NCBI GenBank assembly: GCA_016808115.1
Contig: JAEQBH010005424.1
Span: forward strand, 1 to 64,000
Origin: Tetrastigma voinierianum
Lineage: Eukaryota > Streptophyta > Magnoliopsida > Vitales > Vitaceae
Length of the DNA: 64,000 nt
Reading direction: 5' to 3'
Positions 13,350 to 23,328 of this stretch are shown here, piece by piece (position 1 is the first letter of the stretch; every line of letters begins with the position of its first letter). The notes beneath the pieces were generated by a model. It saw only the letters and a program-made list of their open reading frames with translations. It ran no database searches and had not been told where the DNA came from. Position numbers and translations under genes: made by a program.

Positions 13350-14194
13350 CTTTCACTCTGGCAGATGGGTCACAGTCATGTGTTCTTGGGTTAGGCACAC
13401 CATCTCTCCCTCTGTCATCCGTCTTGAATTTACCTAATTTATCTTTTAATTTGATCTCTGTGAGCAAGTTAACTCAAACACTTAAATGTTATATCTCATT
13501 CTTTCCTGATTTTTGTCTCTTTCAGGATCATATAATGAAAGCGGTGTGGTAGAGGGCGTGAGTGCGGGGTCTCACGTTCTTGATCATCCAATACAGAGAC
13601 GTAGCTTGTTGCAGATTCTTCATCATTGAGACGCATTGTTGATTTGATTGGGCCATCACTCTCTTGTTGAAAAAGTTGTGTCCACAATTTTCAACTATGT
13701 CGTCATTATAGTGTGAGTCTTGTCAATTTGCGAAGCATCATCTTCTTCATTCTAGTCCTAGAGTCAATAAACGAGCTAGTGCTCCATCTGAATTAGTCCA
13801 TTCAAATGTGTGGGGTCCATGTCCAGTTATGTCCCCAACAAGGTTTCGATACTTTGTTACTTTTGTTAATGATTATTCACGAACCACTTGTCTATATCTA
13901 ATGAAAAATTGTTCTGAGTTATTTTCTCATTTCCGTGCCTTTTATGTTGAGATACACACTCAATTTCATGTTTATGTTCAAAGTTTGAGAAGTGATAATG
14001 CTAAAGAATATGTCTCAGAACAGTTTCAATCATTCATGCTTCAAAATAGCATCCTTCATCAAACCTCATGTGTTGATACTCCTCATAATGGAGTAGCTGA
14101 GAGGAAGAATAGACACCTCCTTGAAACTGCTAAAGCTCTATTATTTCAAATGCAGGTGTCTAAGCATTTTTGGGCCCACGTGTTTTTTGATTAA
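13350..14194 (+). pseudogene. Copia gag-pre-integrase and integrase core, broken
   Basis: Segments in order: NLSFNLISVSKLTQTL then SFFPDFCLFQD (13,400-13,530); LLLKKLCPQFSTMSSL and CESCQFAKHH (about 13,660-13,745); then an uninterrupted integrase core in the frame 13,808-14,194 with FVNDYSRTTC, SLRSDNAKEYVSEQF and NGVAERKNRHLLE. These supply the D, D and E positions of the DDE active site. Several frame changes and stops lie upstream. The core stops at 14,194 next to the point where the reverse transcriptase should begin. Confidence 0.85.
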
Positions 14195-14750
14195 CCGGAT
14201 GCCTTCCTCAGTCTTGATCATTGGTGGTGTAGCAGTTACATGTTACTTGAAAGGATCCGGAATGTGGTATTGTATATAATGTCGTAGGCGTAATAGGCAG
14301 GAGTGTTTACATTGGCGGGATCTAAGGAGACCGAGGTCCTTTAGGGTGCTGTGTGTTTGTTGGAGGGAATCTAGTCTCATAGAAAAGTAAGCGAGTGTTG
14401 TCTCACGATCTAGTGCATAAGGTGAATATAGAGGCGTGCCACGGTCTATGTGAGATCATGTGGCCTCAACAACTCTTGATGGAAGTCGACGTGAACACAG
14501 TCTAAGCTAAGCTTCGGTGACAATCAAGGCGCCCTTCATATTGCTTATGTCCGGTATTCCATGAGCGGACGACATATTGAAATCGATTGTCATTTCGTTT
14601 ATGAGGAAAAATACAACTTCGCCGGTTATATAGGATATGTGAAGACTGGAGAACAATTAAGTGATATCTTCACAAAAGCTCTAAGTGGGGACCGGGTTAG
14701 TTATCTATGTAACAAGTTGGACATGATTAATATCTATGCTCCAACTTGAG
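14195..14750 (+). pseudogene. Copia RNase H C-terminal remnant
   Basis: Reverse transcriptase is absent. The sequence passes within tens of bases from the integrase end to RNase H-type sequence, seen in changing frames (SVVSRSSA at about 14,400, HIEIDCHFV at about 14,570). A final clean stretch reads VKTGEQLSDIFTKAL and NKLDMINIYAPT, the standard end of copia pol. The stop is followed immediately by the polypurine tract and the 3' LTR, so the 3' end of the element is complete. Confidence 0.8.
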
Positions 14751-14756
14751 GGGGAG

Positions 14757-14867
14757 TGTTATAGCATACATCTACTTTATATATACACTTGTAACCTATT
14801 AGGAAACTTGTCATATAGAGTTATGTCTATTGGGAAGAGTTAAATTGAAATACTAATATCACTCCAT

Positions 14868-14903
<36 letters not shown>

Positions 14904-14965
14904 TGATAAATCAATGAAAAAGCAACAAAATTCTTTCACTCGATTCTTTCTTCTTGATTTCTACA
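14757..14965 (+). repeat. Copia 3' LTR
   Basis: This 209-base LTR matches 12,130-12,329, begins TGTTATAGCATACATC and ends TTTCTACA. A (TA)n tract lies at 14,872-14,900. It is preceded by the G-rich polypurine tract at about 14,747-14,756. Confidence 0.9.
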
Positions 14966-15229
14966 TCACCAACTTCATTTGCACATCAGGAGGATAAAGA
15001 TCCTGTAATGACATAAAGATCATTTTCTAAATAAGAACAAAAAAAACTACTAAAAAACCTTAAGGAGAACTAGTAGTATAAAATGTCAACAAGTAGAAGA
15101 ATAATGATTATTCTCAGGTCTTTCTATCCCAGGTTGCAGATTACGTGCTTGGAAGAGGGACAAGGGTATTGGATTTCAAATATTCACAAGAACCTTTGGT
15201 GATTACGAGTCTACGACTGTGAGGTGTGC

Positions 15230-15504
15230 ATATATTTTGAAGTCTAAGAATGAGATCCCCTCTGCTTTCAGGATGAAATCCTCTTTTTTGTTCACCTTAT
15301 GGTCCTGGGCTAAGTTGTATAGTGGTGATAACTTAAGTTCTTTGGTTGATTTTTTAACTTGGTTGGGGTATAGGTGAGAGTGATGGTGTTCTCCCCTTTT
15401 GTACTCCTCTTGTGTACTCTTTGGGAGCTTTATTGCTTTCGTTTTTTTTTTTAATAGATGTTCTGCTTTACTGATAAAAAAATATATATATATTTTGAAG
15501 TCTA
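15230..15504 (+). mobile_element. 5'-truncated L1-type LINE with 17-base target duplication
   Basis: The 17-base word ATATATTTTGAAGTCTA occurs exactly at 15,230-15,246 and 15,488-15,504. The 241 bases between them end in a poly-A-like tail (GATAAAAAAATAT). They contain a plant LINE ORF2 end in the + frame (WSWAKLYSGDN, SLVDFLTWLGYR then stop) and a 3' UTR with TGTACT words and a T-run. Target-primed integration explains all of this. It sits in intron 1 of the CRLK2-like gene, antisense to it. Confidence 0.85.
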
Positions 15505-17873
15505 CATCCATAGTTCCTACATTGGGGTTGATAACAAGGGTCTGCAACATTGAAAATCCTCAAGGGGGTTCCCCTTCAGTTAAGTCTTTCTTCAAGGCAG
15601 TTTCTCTCAGAGAATCCGTCCCCCTTCCTGACTTTGCTGATCTGGGTTCCTTGTGCCCTTGTCAAGAAGTGTTCTGTTTTGTAGGAAGCAGTTTGGGCCA
15701 AGACCATTACAAGATCTCAATTGGTGAGAAAGAACAGCATCTTGGCCGATTGGTGTAGCTTTTTGGACTCCAGGTTTTTCTGATTCAGTGAAGGATTCAC
15801 TTGTCAGGTAGCATGGTAACTTTGTCAACAAGAGGAAGAGGAAAGTTTGGAAACTTGCACTTCTTTGCCTGCTCTAGTGCATATGGAAGGCACTTCCTTT
15901 TAGAGAGGAAGATCACTTAGGCTTTTATTCCAGTAATCTAGGGACTTTCAGGGGAGAGGAGTGCATCTATCTTGGATTTTATTGATAGACAGCTGTTGTC
16001 TTTAGGTTGTAGTTATTCTGGATTGTTTTCGGCTCATTTTCTGCATACCTACCATGCGCGCTAGGGTTTGAATTGTCATTGGACAAAATTTGTCTCTACA
16101 CAAGAATAGAGGATTTGAGGAATCTCCTATTCCATTATGCGGTAGGGGTTGATAATTGATTGAAGGTCTATTTCTCTTAGGATTTTTAGAAATTACATGA
16201 TCAAATCAAAAGAAGACCTTCAAGCGTTTTAGAATGACACGAAGATCCTCTAAACCATCCATTCAATCACCATGCCATCACAAGATACTAGGAAGTTCCT
16301 CTACATGAGTTAGAAACCACAAAATATTGTTCTTTCCCACAAAATTTAAATCTTCAAACATCCATGACAAGATTGCCTTTATGGGCACATCTTGAATTCC
16401 AACAAATGTGAAACACTAGTACATATTAGCATAAGGGAATTTAAGATCAAGTTTTGGATTTCCTTCCTATCAGGAAATCAAATAGAGAGATATTAAAAGA
16501 GCCACAGATGTCAATGAACCCTGAAATTTTAATTAACACAAGATGATTAAGCCCTTGTTTGATGTAGCTTTTAGCAAGCAGAAGCTGAGCTTAGGGGTCA
16601 TGACATCAAAGGAGAATCTTAGGAACTGCAATAAATATAAAAATAGCTTCACCATAAACTAAAAAATGGCTTCCATGAGAAGCAACGATATCATAAAAGC
16701 TCTTTTTATAACCATAAAGTTTTTACTAAACAAGTTCAACTAAAAACCGCTTCTAGTTTCTAAAATGTCAATCCAAAAAACACCTAAGCAGTTCCCTTTG
16801 CTTCCAAGGCTAAGAATCTCTGCTAGTTTTTCAATTTTGCAATTCTGGAAAGTAGTCAATATCAGAACTTTTATGCAGACAAAGCTGAGATGATTAATTA
16901 ATTCTGTTAGTGTTGACCCATTAGAAATTAACTGGAGCTCTTACTATCAATGCATCAATGTATATATTGGTTTGAAGCACAAGGCGAGCCAGGAATTGAA
17001 TCTGATGTCATCAAGTATAAAAAGATATACTTGGAATTTTCGAAAATTTATCAATTATTCAAATAACTTACACTATCACAAAGGTTTGAAAACATACAAA
17101 GATAACTAATGCTTATGCTCCACTGCATCTATGCGGGTTTGAAATAGGTGAACAGATAAAAAAAAAAAGAGGAAGATTGAATACAACACTCCTGGAACCA
17201 AAAGCGATCTTTATGTATATACTTGCATCAGAAGCTCAAGATATTAGGGAAGGATTAAAAATGTATACCAAGCTTACCTGGTGATTGACATCACTTCACA
17301 AAAATTATTCAAAGGGACATGTAATAGAAAAAGGAATATGGTTGAGAACATGAGATGAAACTTAAATGGGGTCTGCATGAAATGTCAGGTGCTGGTGTTT
17401 TCTAAATGTTTGGGCAACATTTTGTATTTGGGAAGTCTAAGTTCAGTCTATTGATTGAATGATCCAAGATCTGTCCCCCATAAGCAATTTTTCCTACAGT
17501 TATCCGATGGTATAAAATTTTTTTCAACATCTAGGACAAAGAAAAGATGAGGTCATCTGCTTTATAACAATGATTTCTACGACCAGTAAAATTAATACCC
17601 ATGCCATCTTCATCGGATTGCAATTATTACAGGATTACATAAACACGGTAACTAACAAGATAAATTGAATGAATGAAGTTATTTCTGAGAAGGAAACCTA
17701 ACTGATGGCAGAAATTCTATATGCACAATTACCTAAGCAAGCAAGCGAAATGATTGAGAATGCATCCTAGATGCCACGAGTATAGAAAGAAGTATCAATA
17801 AAATGAAGCATACTAACAAAATCTAGCTCAACCTGAAAATCTAAATATAATAAGCTAGGCTTAGGATACTTAC
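15505..17873. other. CRLK2-like intron 1, 5' part
   Basis: Long intronic stretch. An open frame at 15,399-15,758 (+) runs through the LINE end and has no recognisable domain after it. A diverged inverted repeat at 16,555-16,795 is listed separately. A poly-A run lies at about 17,158-17,170. No other coding similarity was recognised. Confidence 0.5.
16555..16795. mobile_element. Possible MITE with diverged terminal inverted repeats
   Basis: The left end reads TTGTTTGATGTAGCTTTTAG and is followed by CAAGCAGAAGC. The reverse complement of the right end reads about TTTTTGGATTGACATTTTAG then AAACTAGAAGC. The ends are similar but diverged, and no target duplication was found. Length and layout fit a small non-autonomous DNA transposon. 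Confidence 0.35.
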
Positions 17874-18291
17874 TTGTAGGAGTATCTTGGTATGCCAGAA
17901 GCTGAAGCAAGCCGGTCTTTATTATGGTGACTCCACCAAAAGATATGAGAATCTTTGGCTGGGAACTCCGACCCTGGGATGGATATAGAGGCACTAGAAT
18001 CAATGCTTGCATCTAGGCCATTGAATGTGATATAGGAAGGGGATTGTTGAGCTACGCATTTGCACACTTGTCGAAGATGAGAGTGTTTTTATACCACCTT
18101 GTACCAAAGAATACAAGACGAGCTATCAAAATTAAACTTGGCCAGGCAGAGATCATAGATAATAACTAAATCAACTGATTGAACCATTCTTTGGTCTTAT
18201 CGATTCAGACAATAGGAACATCTCTTGCAATTCCACAGTCATGGAAAGAACACAAACATTATGCAAAGCTAGAAAAAAAAACCTTCTCAAC

Positions 18292-18339
18292 AATGGAAAT
18301 CACTATTTTTTTTGGATAACTAAAATGGAAATCACTATT
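18292..18339 (-). mobile_element. Micro-insertion of a LINE tail (16 bases) with exact target duplication
   Basis: The exact 16-base repeat AATGGAAATCACTATT is found at 18,292-18,307 and 18,324-18,339. It flanks only TTTTTTGGATAACTAA. On the minus strand that insert reads TTAGTTATCCAAAAAA, nearly the same as the 3' end of the larger LINE fragment at 22,808-23,150. It lies about 105 bases upstream of the CRLK2-like ATG. Confidence 0.65.
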
Positions 18340-18541
18340 CACCATCAATGTTATAAACTTATATGTCTGCATAATTTTTTTTTCTCTGACACATGTCAGT
18401 GTTTAATAGTCAAAGTTTAAAACATGTAACTACTAATCTGCGATATTATCAAAAAACAGATTGTTAATGTTAAATCATTGAATTTGTCTTGGATGACTTC
18501 TCAACATAAATGAGAAATGGCGATTGGAGATAGTGACTTTT

Positions 18542-19103
18542 AAGCTTGTTTGGTTTTCAGAAGCACAAAACAAAGGAAAGAAAATAAAAACGAAAATTAT
18601 TTTTTTGCGTTTTGAACATGAAAAAACAGGTATAAAGAAAAAGATATTAAGACTATGTTTGGTTCTTAGAATTTTGAGGGAAAATGTGACGGAAAGAAAA
18701 TAGAAAGGAGAAGTATAAGGAAGGAAAAAAAATTAAAGGAAAATAAAAAACAAATCTAAAGTCAATAAATTAATTTTATGTTTCTTCAAAGAATCATTTT
18801 ATTTTGTTTAACTCTTGTATATATTGATTAAATTATTCTTATTACTTTCCTAAAACCAAACATAGCACTTAACAAACAAGACAGGAAAATGGTAAACTAT
18901 TTTCCTCCCATTTCCTTAAATCAATATGGAGAATGTTTTAGAAGGTAGTGTTCACAATAAATTAATTTTCCTTTCCTGAAAATTTTCATTCCTCAAATTT
19001 TCCACAAACAATAAAATAAGAGAAAATTCTCCTAATTTCTCCTTACATTTTTTTTCCTTGCACATTTATTTCCCTTGATCTTTCTGGGATCCAAACAAGC
19101 TAT
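18542..19103. mobile_element. Foldback/MITE-like element with a second one nested inside
   Basis: The outer ends are inverted: AGCTTGTTTGGTTTTC at the left, and at the right the complement of TAGCTTGTTTGGATCCC. Inside lies a second inverted pair, GACTATGTTTGGTTCTTAG at 18,651-18,669 and the complement of GTGCTATGTTTGGTTTTAG at 18,850-18,868. The inner element is bracketed by TTAA on both sides (18,647-18,650 and 18,869-18,872). The interior is A-rich then T-rich, with no coding sequence. Confidence 0.6.
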
Positions 19104-20330
19104 AAAACAAAAAAATTCTGGAAAATTCTTCAGGTTTCTAGTGATAAGAGCATATAGTTGACATCATCTGCCCAACAGACAAGTTGGCAGGAACATGGTT
19201 ATTTACAACAAAGAGTTGAATGACATACATGCATATGAGAATAAAAAAACATTGTCGGTATCAGTACAAATTTGTAGAAAATAAAGTATTGAATTACAAG
19301 AAGTTTTTAGGTTGAAGGTAAATATCCAAAATATAACAAAATAACAAAATCATAAGATACAACTGGCTATAGGAACATAACAGCATTGGAAAATGGCAAT
19401 GGAAAGAACTGTACTTTCAAATGTGAAATATGTGAAATTCTTAAATTAGAGACACTACATCATTATGTCGTAAACAAGCAATGGAAAAATAGATTAGGTA
19501 ATAAAGCAAAACCAAATGAGAATCTTCTTTCCCTTAGCATTTATTTTTCCTGTTCATAACACTTCTTGGGAACCAAACACAGCATACAATGTTTCAGGTA
19601 CCAATGGCATAAACTATTTGGAAAACAGGTCCATTGTTACAGATGAAAAACACTAAACATCAAACAGTATGAGGTGATAAGAGTACAATTTTGTTCTCCA
19701 TTTGGCACACACCATTCAACCCCATACCCCATATTCCATTACATAAGTTTGCTTTCTAATGTCTTTTTGAAGCCGATCATTACTCAGAAACAAGCATTAC
19801 TGGACAGGACAACACTTAGATAATTCGAGTTTACAGAACCCATTCACAATCTGTTTCCCCAATTGTGAAACACAGGTATAAAATCCAAGAAGGCAAGAAC
19901 TTACTAAAATTTTCTCATGAATTCCTGCGAAATAACTACAAAGAATTGTGAGAGGATTCCATAATTGTTTACTTTCCAAAGTAAGAAGAAAATTACCAAA
20001 AGCACTTCTCGTGTTCCAATTAGAGAAGAAAATCTTAAAATTATTTTCTTTCAAACCACTTTCTTCTGGATTTTCCATGATTTTTCTGTCCCAAAAATTC
20101 TTGGTCTGCACCTTTCAATTCTATCACAGATAACCATCCAAGATTCACAATACCCATGAAAGCCCACATATCATCAACAATCAAACCCACTACAGCGATC
20201 AACATATCACAGAATAACACAAAAAAGGGTGCCTAAAACCCACAAAAACCCCATAAAAAAAAACACCAAATACCCAACACTCAGACCCATCAGGAAAACA
20301 CCAAATTTCTCAAAACCAGCAACGCCTACC
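19104..20330. other. Non-coding stretch, possibly a 5'-UTR intron of the CRLK2-like gene
   Basis: No domain-level coding signal. A right-end-like motif CTTGGGAACCAAACACAGCAT at about 19,566 resembles the foldback element ends nearby but has no partner that I could find. Open frames at 19,797-20,159 overlap on both strands and look random. Confidence 0.4.
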
Positions 20331-20338
20331 TTATCAAC

Positions 20339-20506
20339 CAAATCCGGACTTTCCGTCAGTTCATGCGTCAAAACATCACCACCGTCCTCTTTGGCGTCTG
20401 CGTTGACGCTCATAGAGAATAAAGAAGTAAAAAAAGGTCTAAACTGTTCATTCGAAGCAACGTTTGGAGAAAAACAGAGTCTGAGTGGTGCTTTTTGGAT
20501 TGCCAT
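20339..20506 (-). other. Candidate first exon on the minus strand
   Basis: From an ATG at 20,506 the minus strand reads MAIQKAPLRLCFSPNV, an arginine-containing start that resembles a plastid transit peptide. It continues to MSVNADAKEDGGD and ends ESPDLVDK before a good donor AAG/GTAGGC near 20,339. No downstream exon was found for it as a separate gene. It could also be an upstream 5'-UTR exon of the CRLK2-like gene (ATG at 18,187), in which case the open frame is incidental. I do not recognise the protein. Confidence 0.35.
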
Positions 20507-20639
20507 AAAACAAACGCGGCAGACGGTTGGATTGAAAAAAAAATCCTGTTTTCTTTTCTTACCATCATCCCCTCTCTCATCGATCATTTTCGTTCGTTGT
20601 CTGACTGTGACATGGAAAATTACCATATATGAATACAAA

Positions 20640-21567
20640 TAGTTATCCCATCTCTTACTATTTTCTTATTAATTACGTAATTAAAGACTAAAGAAAACAT
20701 TAAGCCAAACTCATCTGTCATCCTACAGGGCGGGTGGGACCATCCAGCCATGAGACTTTGAAGATCCGCTTTTGCTGTGTGGTTTTGTTGATTTTCTCAA
20801 TGCTTCATATACCGACACCATAATTGGACCATTCTACAAAGTTGGGGTTGAAATTAAAAGAAAAAACAGAAGAAAAGAAATCATATGATATAATTGTTGT
20901 GTACAGGAAAATCCTAATTTTGTATCCAAATATAATTGATTTGGCATGCATGAATGCTTAGTAATATTTAGACTCGATACTCGATGGCTAAAGCAGCAGC
21001 CGCACTATTAAAGAGGCTTAAGGCTCGTTTGTATAAAGGCCCATGAGGTATAAAGATAGGAAGAGAGTCTTGAAATATCTCCATGAGAAAAGCGGAATAT
21101 ATCTTATTATCTTAGATTCGACGAGTCTATTTAAGGATTTTAAATCTTATTGGCCAATCACTATCGCATGTAAGTCAGGTATGAATAAATGCCAGCAGAA
21201 AAATCTGTAGATAGATTTATGGCCAGTTCAGGTTTGAATCATTTATTTACCAAGGTTAATATTTAGTAGGAAAGAAAATGTTTTATCCCTAAAATTAAGA
21301 GATTTTATCCATAAAATTAAGAGATTTTATTCCTAAAATTAAGAAAAGATTAACGAACTATGTCTTATAAATTGTGAAGATCTTTGCAGAATAATGACAT
21401 TCGAGCAGTCTTTAAACTACTCCGTTTATTAACTTTTCTTCTTTTTGTGAGCATTAAACCAGATGTGGTCGATCTGTGAGTCATCGGATCGCGCTTTTCT
21501 GGGTTTATGTTGTCCTTCTTGATGTCAGATATTCAAAACCATCAAGGTCATACCGTATCTTCAAAAA

Positions 21568-21601
<34 letters not shown>

Positions 21602-22100
21602 TACTCTCTATATATATATATATATATATAATCATTGATTTGGTTTGTGGAGAGCAATTCTTTATTCAGCCCTTTGCCCACAACAATTTTTTTTTTTTTA
21701 AAGCTTTATTCAGGTTTGGTGGGTTGACTGGGTCATTAGAAAAATTCACTGAATTATTTATAAACTTTCCAAGTTGGGAGTGATTTTATGTAGTCATTAA
21801 AAGTACATTACCAATAGTTGGAAAAATTTCTAATAGAAAAAAAAAAATTAAAACCTTAAGTTTTTTAAATAATTACTTTTCCTATATAATATATTATAAA
21901 AATATTTTTTTACTAAGGTCTCATTTTTTTTCATTTTATATTTCTATTAGTATTAAAGTAAAGGAAAAAAAAACAAATATTTTAATTTTTTTATTTAATA
22001 AGAAGATATAGAAATAAATAAAAATTAAAAAAAAAATATTAATAAATATTTAAATAAAGCAAAAAGGAAAATCTAATTAAAAAATGCACATTGTTTGATA
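20640..22100. other. AT-rich spacer
   Basis: No gene is recognised. It contains a triplicated CCTAAAATTAAGAGATTTTAT-like word at about 21,277-21,345. A long A run followed by TA repeats is at 21,563-21,632. The 3' part (21,830-22,080) is mostly poly-A/T. Confidence 0.5.
21563..21632. repeat. Poly-A plus (TA)n microsatellite
   Basis: An A run of more than 20 bases is followed by two TA tracts separated by CTCTC. Such a tail can mark the 3' end of a retroposed sequence on the plus strand, but no target duplication or body was identified. Confidence 0.7.
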
Positions 22101-22197
22101 TAAGAGGAAATGAAGTGGTTAGGGTTAACTAATCCTAAAATGCAAAAAAGAAAGTGGTTTAGATTCCACGATGGAGGGGACCCAACGTGTCATGAAG

Positions 22198-22270
22198 TTG
22201 GGCCCCACTTGATGGGCGCCGCCATAGTTTTGTTAAAAGCTGGGCCCGCGGGTCCGCTGGGGCCCACTTA
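22198..22270. promoter_or_regulatory. GC-rich cluster of TGGGCC/GGCCCA site II motifs
   Basis: Within about 70 bases there are repeated GGGCCC and GGCCCA words (TTGGGCCCCACTT, CTGGGCCCGCGGG, GGGGCCCACTT). These site II-type elements bind TCP factors and are common in promoters of plant housekeeping genes. No adjacent gene was recognised, so this may be an orphan promoter or part of a transposon. Confidence 0.35.
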
Positions 22271-22807
22271 AAATGGACTCTTGTGGACGTAGAAGACTTG
22301 ATGGGGAACTTAGAAAGAAGCTAGAAAATGTCATCTTATGAGCTTGAGCCAGTGGTAACCTAAGTCCATTAAGTAGACTGGTAATTTGAAGCCAGGCTCG
22401 TTGAGTTAAAAACGGCTGATCGGTGGGATTGGGTTGGATTGGTACGTTGGCGCGATCGCGTATCAAATTTGACGGCTCGTTGAGTACAGCGATTATTAGA
22501 TAAGTGATCAGATTTTTCATTTAGGCTCGATTTGAAAATTAAATAAAAACCCGTTTTTACTTTTGCCAGTACTTATCCAGCTATCCACTTATCCTTCATA
22601 TGCTTTGCAGATATTTCCATGCCCTTTTGAAAATCTGGAAACCTTTGGAAGTCTTAAGGAAAACAGAATCTCTCTCTTCTTGAATTGATAGCTATTTTGG
22701 AGGTTCTTATGGAATTTTGAAATGTCAGGTTACTTCATGGTGTATATTTACTTAAGAGAACGTCTGTGCACCATATGGCTCTAAGTTCTTAAATCTTAAT
22801 TAGGATG

Positions 22808-23150
22808 AGTTTTTTGGATAAATAAAAGAAAGTGTTAGACATAAAGGAATGCAATACAGAAGCTTACCAAAGTACATAGTAAGTATAGAAATAGCCTATT
22901 AACACACCTGAAAAGAATCAACCTTAAGCAGAACCAGCTTCTCAGTAAAATCAAAGAAAGACAAAGAATTGATCTTTATGTATTGCTTTACCCATAATTA
23001 CAAATTCCTAAGTAAGAACATTTTCAAGAACTGAGCAGAATGCGCCTAATTATCAAACATCTTGAGACTTCTTTCCTTCCAAACCTTCCAAGAAATTAAA
23101 AAAAACACTAAGGAGCTGCTCTTCAAATAAGTTGCACCTTTTCATTTCAC
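22808..23150 (-). mobile_element. LINE 3' fragment (ORF2 end and tail)
   Basis: The minus strand contains WKVWKERSLKMF, the tryptophan/glutamate-arginine block seen near the end of plant L1-type ORF2. It continues to LWVKQYIKINSL and a short 3' UTR with TGTACT-type words. The end reads TTTATTTATCC then six A residues. It is in-frame apart from two stops. The 5' end is not defined and no target duplication was found. Confidence 0.65.
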
Positions 23151-23328
23151 TGTGCTCATGGCTCTTCACTACTCATGCTGGAAGGAATCTCTCTGTCTAT
23201 GGGAATAATTTTTCTCAATCAAGTGTGCCACAGGAACAGGATTTTATCAAATGTATACTCTTTAGTTTGATATGATTTTGGTTTGGTTTGGAGTGACTGT
23301 CCTACCCTTCTTCCTAGGCTCTGTAATC

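Larger units (their letters stand above)
12130..14965 (+). mobile_element. Ty1/copia LTR retrotransposon, deletion derivative, in CRLK2-like intron 1
   Basis: Two direct LTRs (12,130-12,329 and 14,757-14,965) begin TGTTATAGCAT and end TTTCTACA. They bracket gag, gag-pre-integrase, integrase and the end of RNase H, in copia order. A primer-site-like TGAGTATCGAGC follows LTR 1, and a polypurine tract GAGGGGGAG precedes LTR 2. The element is antisense to the host gene. Each LTR holds its own (TA)n tract. Flanking five bases differ (CTTCA left, TCACC right), so no target duplication is seen. At 2.8 kb it is well under the usual 4.5-5.5 kb because the gag zinc knuckle, protease active site and reverse transcriptase are missing. 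Confidence 0.9.
8750..18187 (-). pseudogene. CRLK2-like Ca2+/calmodulin-regulated receptor-like kinase gene, broken, seven exons
   Basis: CRLK proteins are membrane-anchored Ser/Thr kinases that bind calmodulin. Exons, 5' to 3': E1 17,874-18,187 (start MVQSVDLVII, hydrophobic stretch, then WWSHHNKDRLASASG and IPRYSYK); E2 11,350-11,503 (DIQKATHNFTTILGQG, VAVKVLASDSKQGEKEFQTE with the ATP lysine); E3 10,050-10,180 (NLVGYCV, YLIYEFIGNG); E4 9,664-9,748 (GLSWEG, DISHGIEYLHEG); E5 9,510-9,581 (catalytic loop HRDLKSSNILLD); E6 8,985-9,190 (VADFGLSR, GYMDPAYIS, IYSFGVIIFELITAIHPHQN); E7 about 8,750-8,877 (KRLVGECNIE, HKCLHKTP). GT-AG sites are present at every junction I could place. E1, E3, E4, E6 and E7 need frameshifts, and E3 has a stop. 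The glycine loop is altered (GQGSRSK). Intron 1 is about 6.4 kb and transposon-loaded. It resembles Arabidopsis CRLK2 (At5g15730) as I recall that sequence. The 3' end is uncertain. Confidence 0.85.

Noticed and set aside
20207..20642. Long overlapping open frames on both strands (143 and 137 residues)
   Set aside because: They overlap almost fully on opposite strands. Only the part 20,339-20,506 on minus has supporting features (ATG context, donor site). The hydrophobic tail would be intron.
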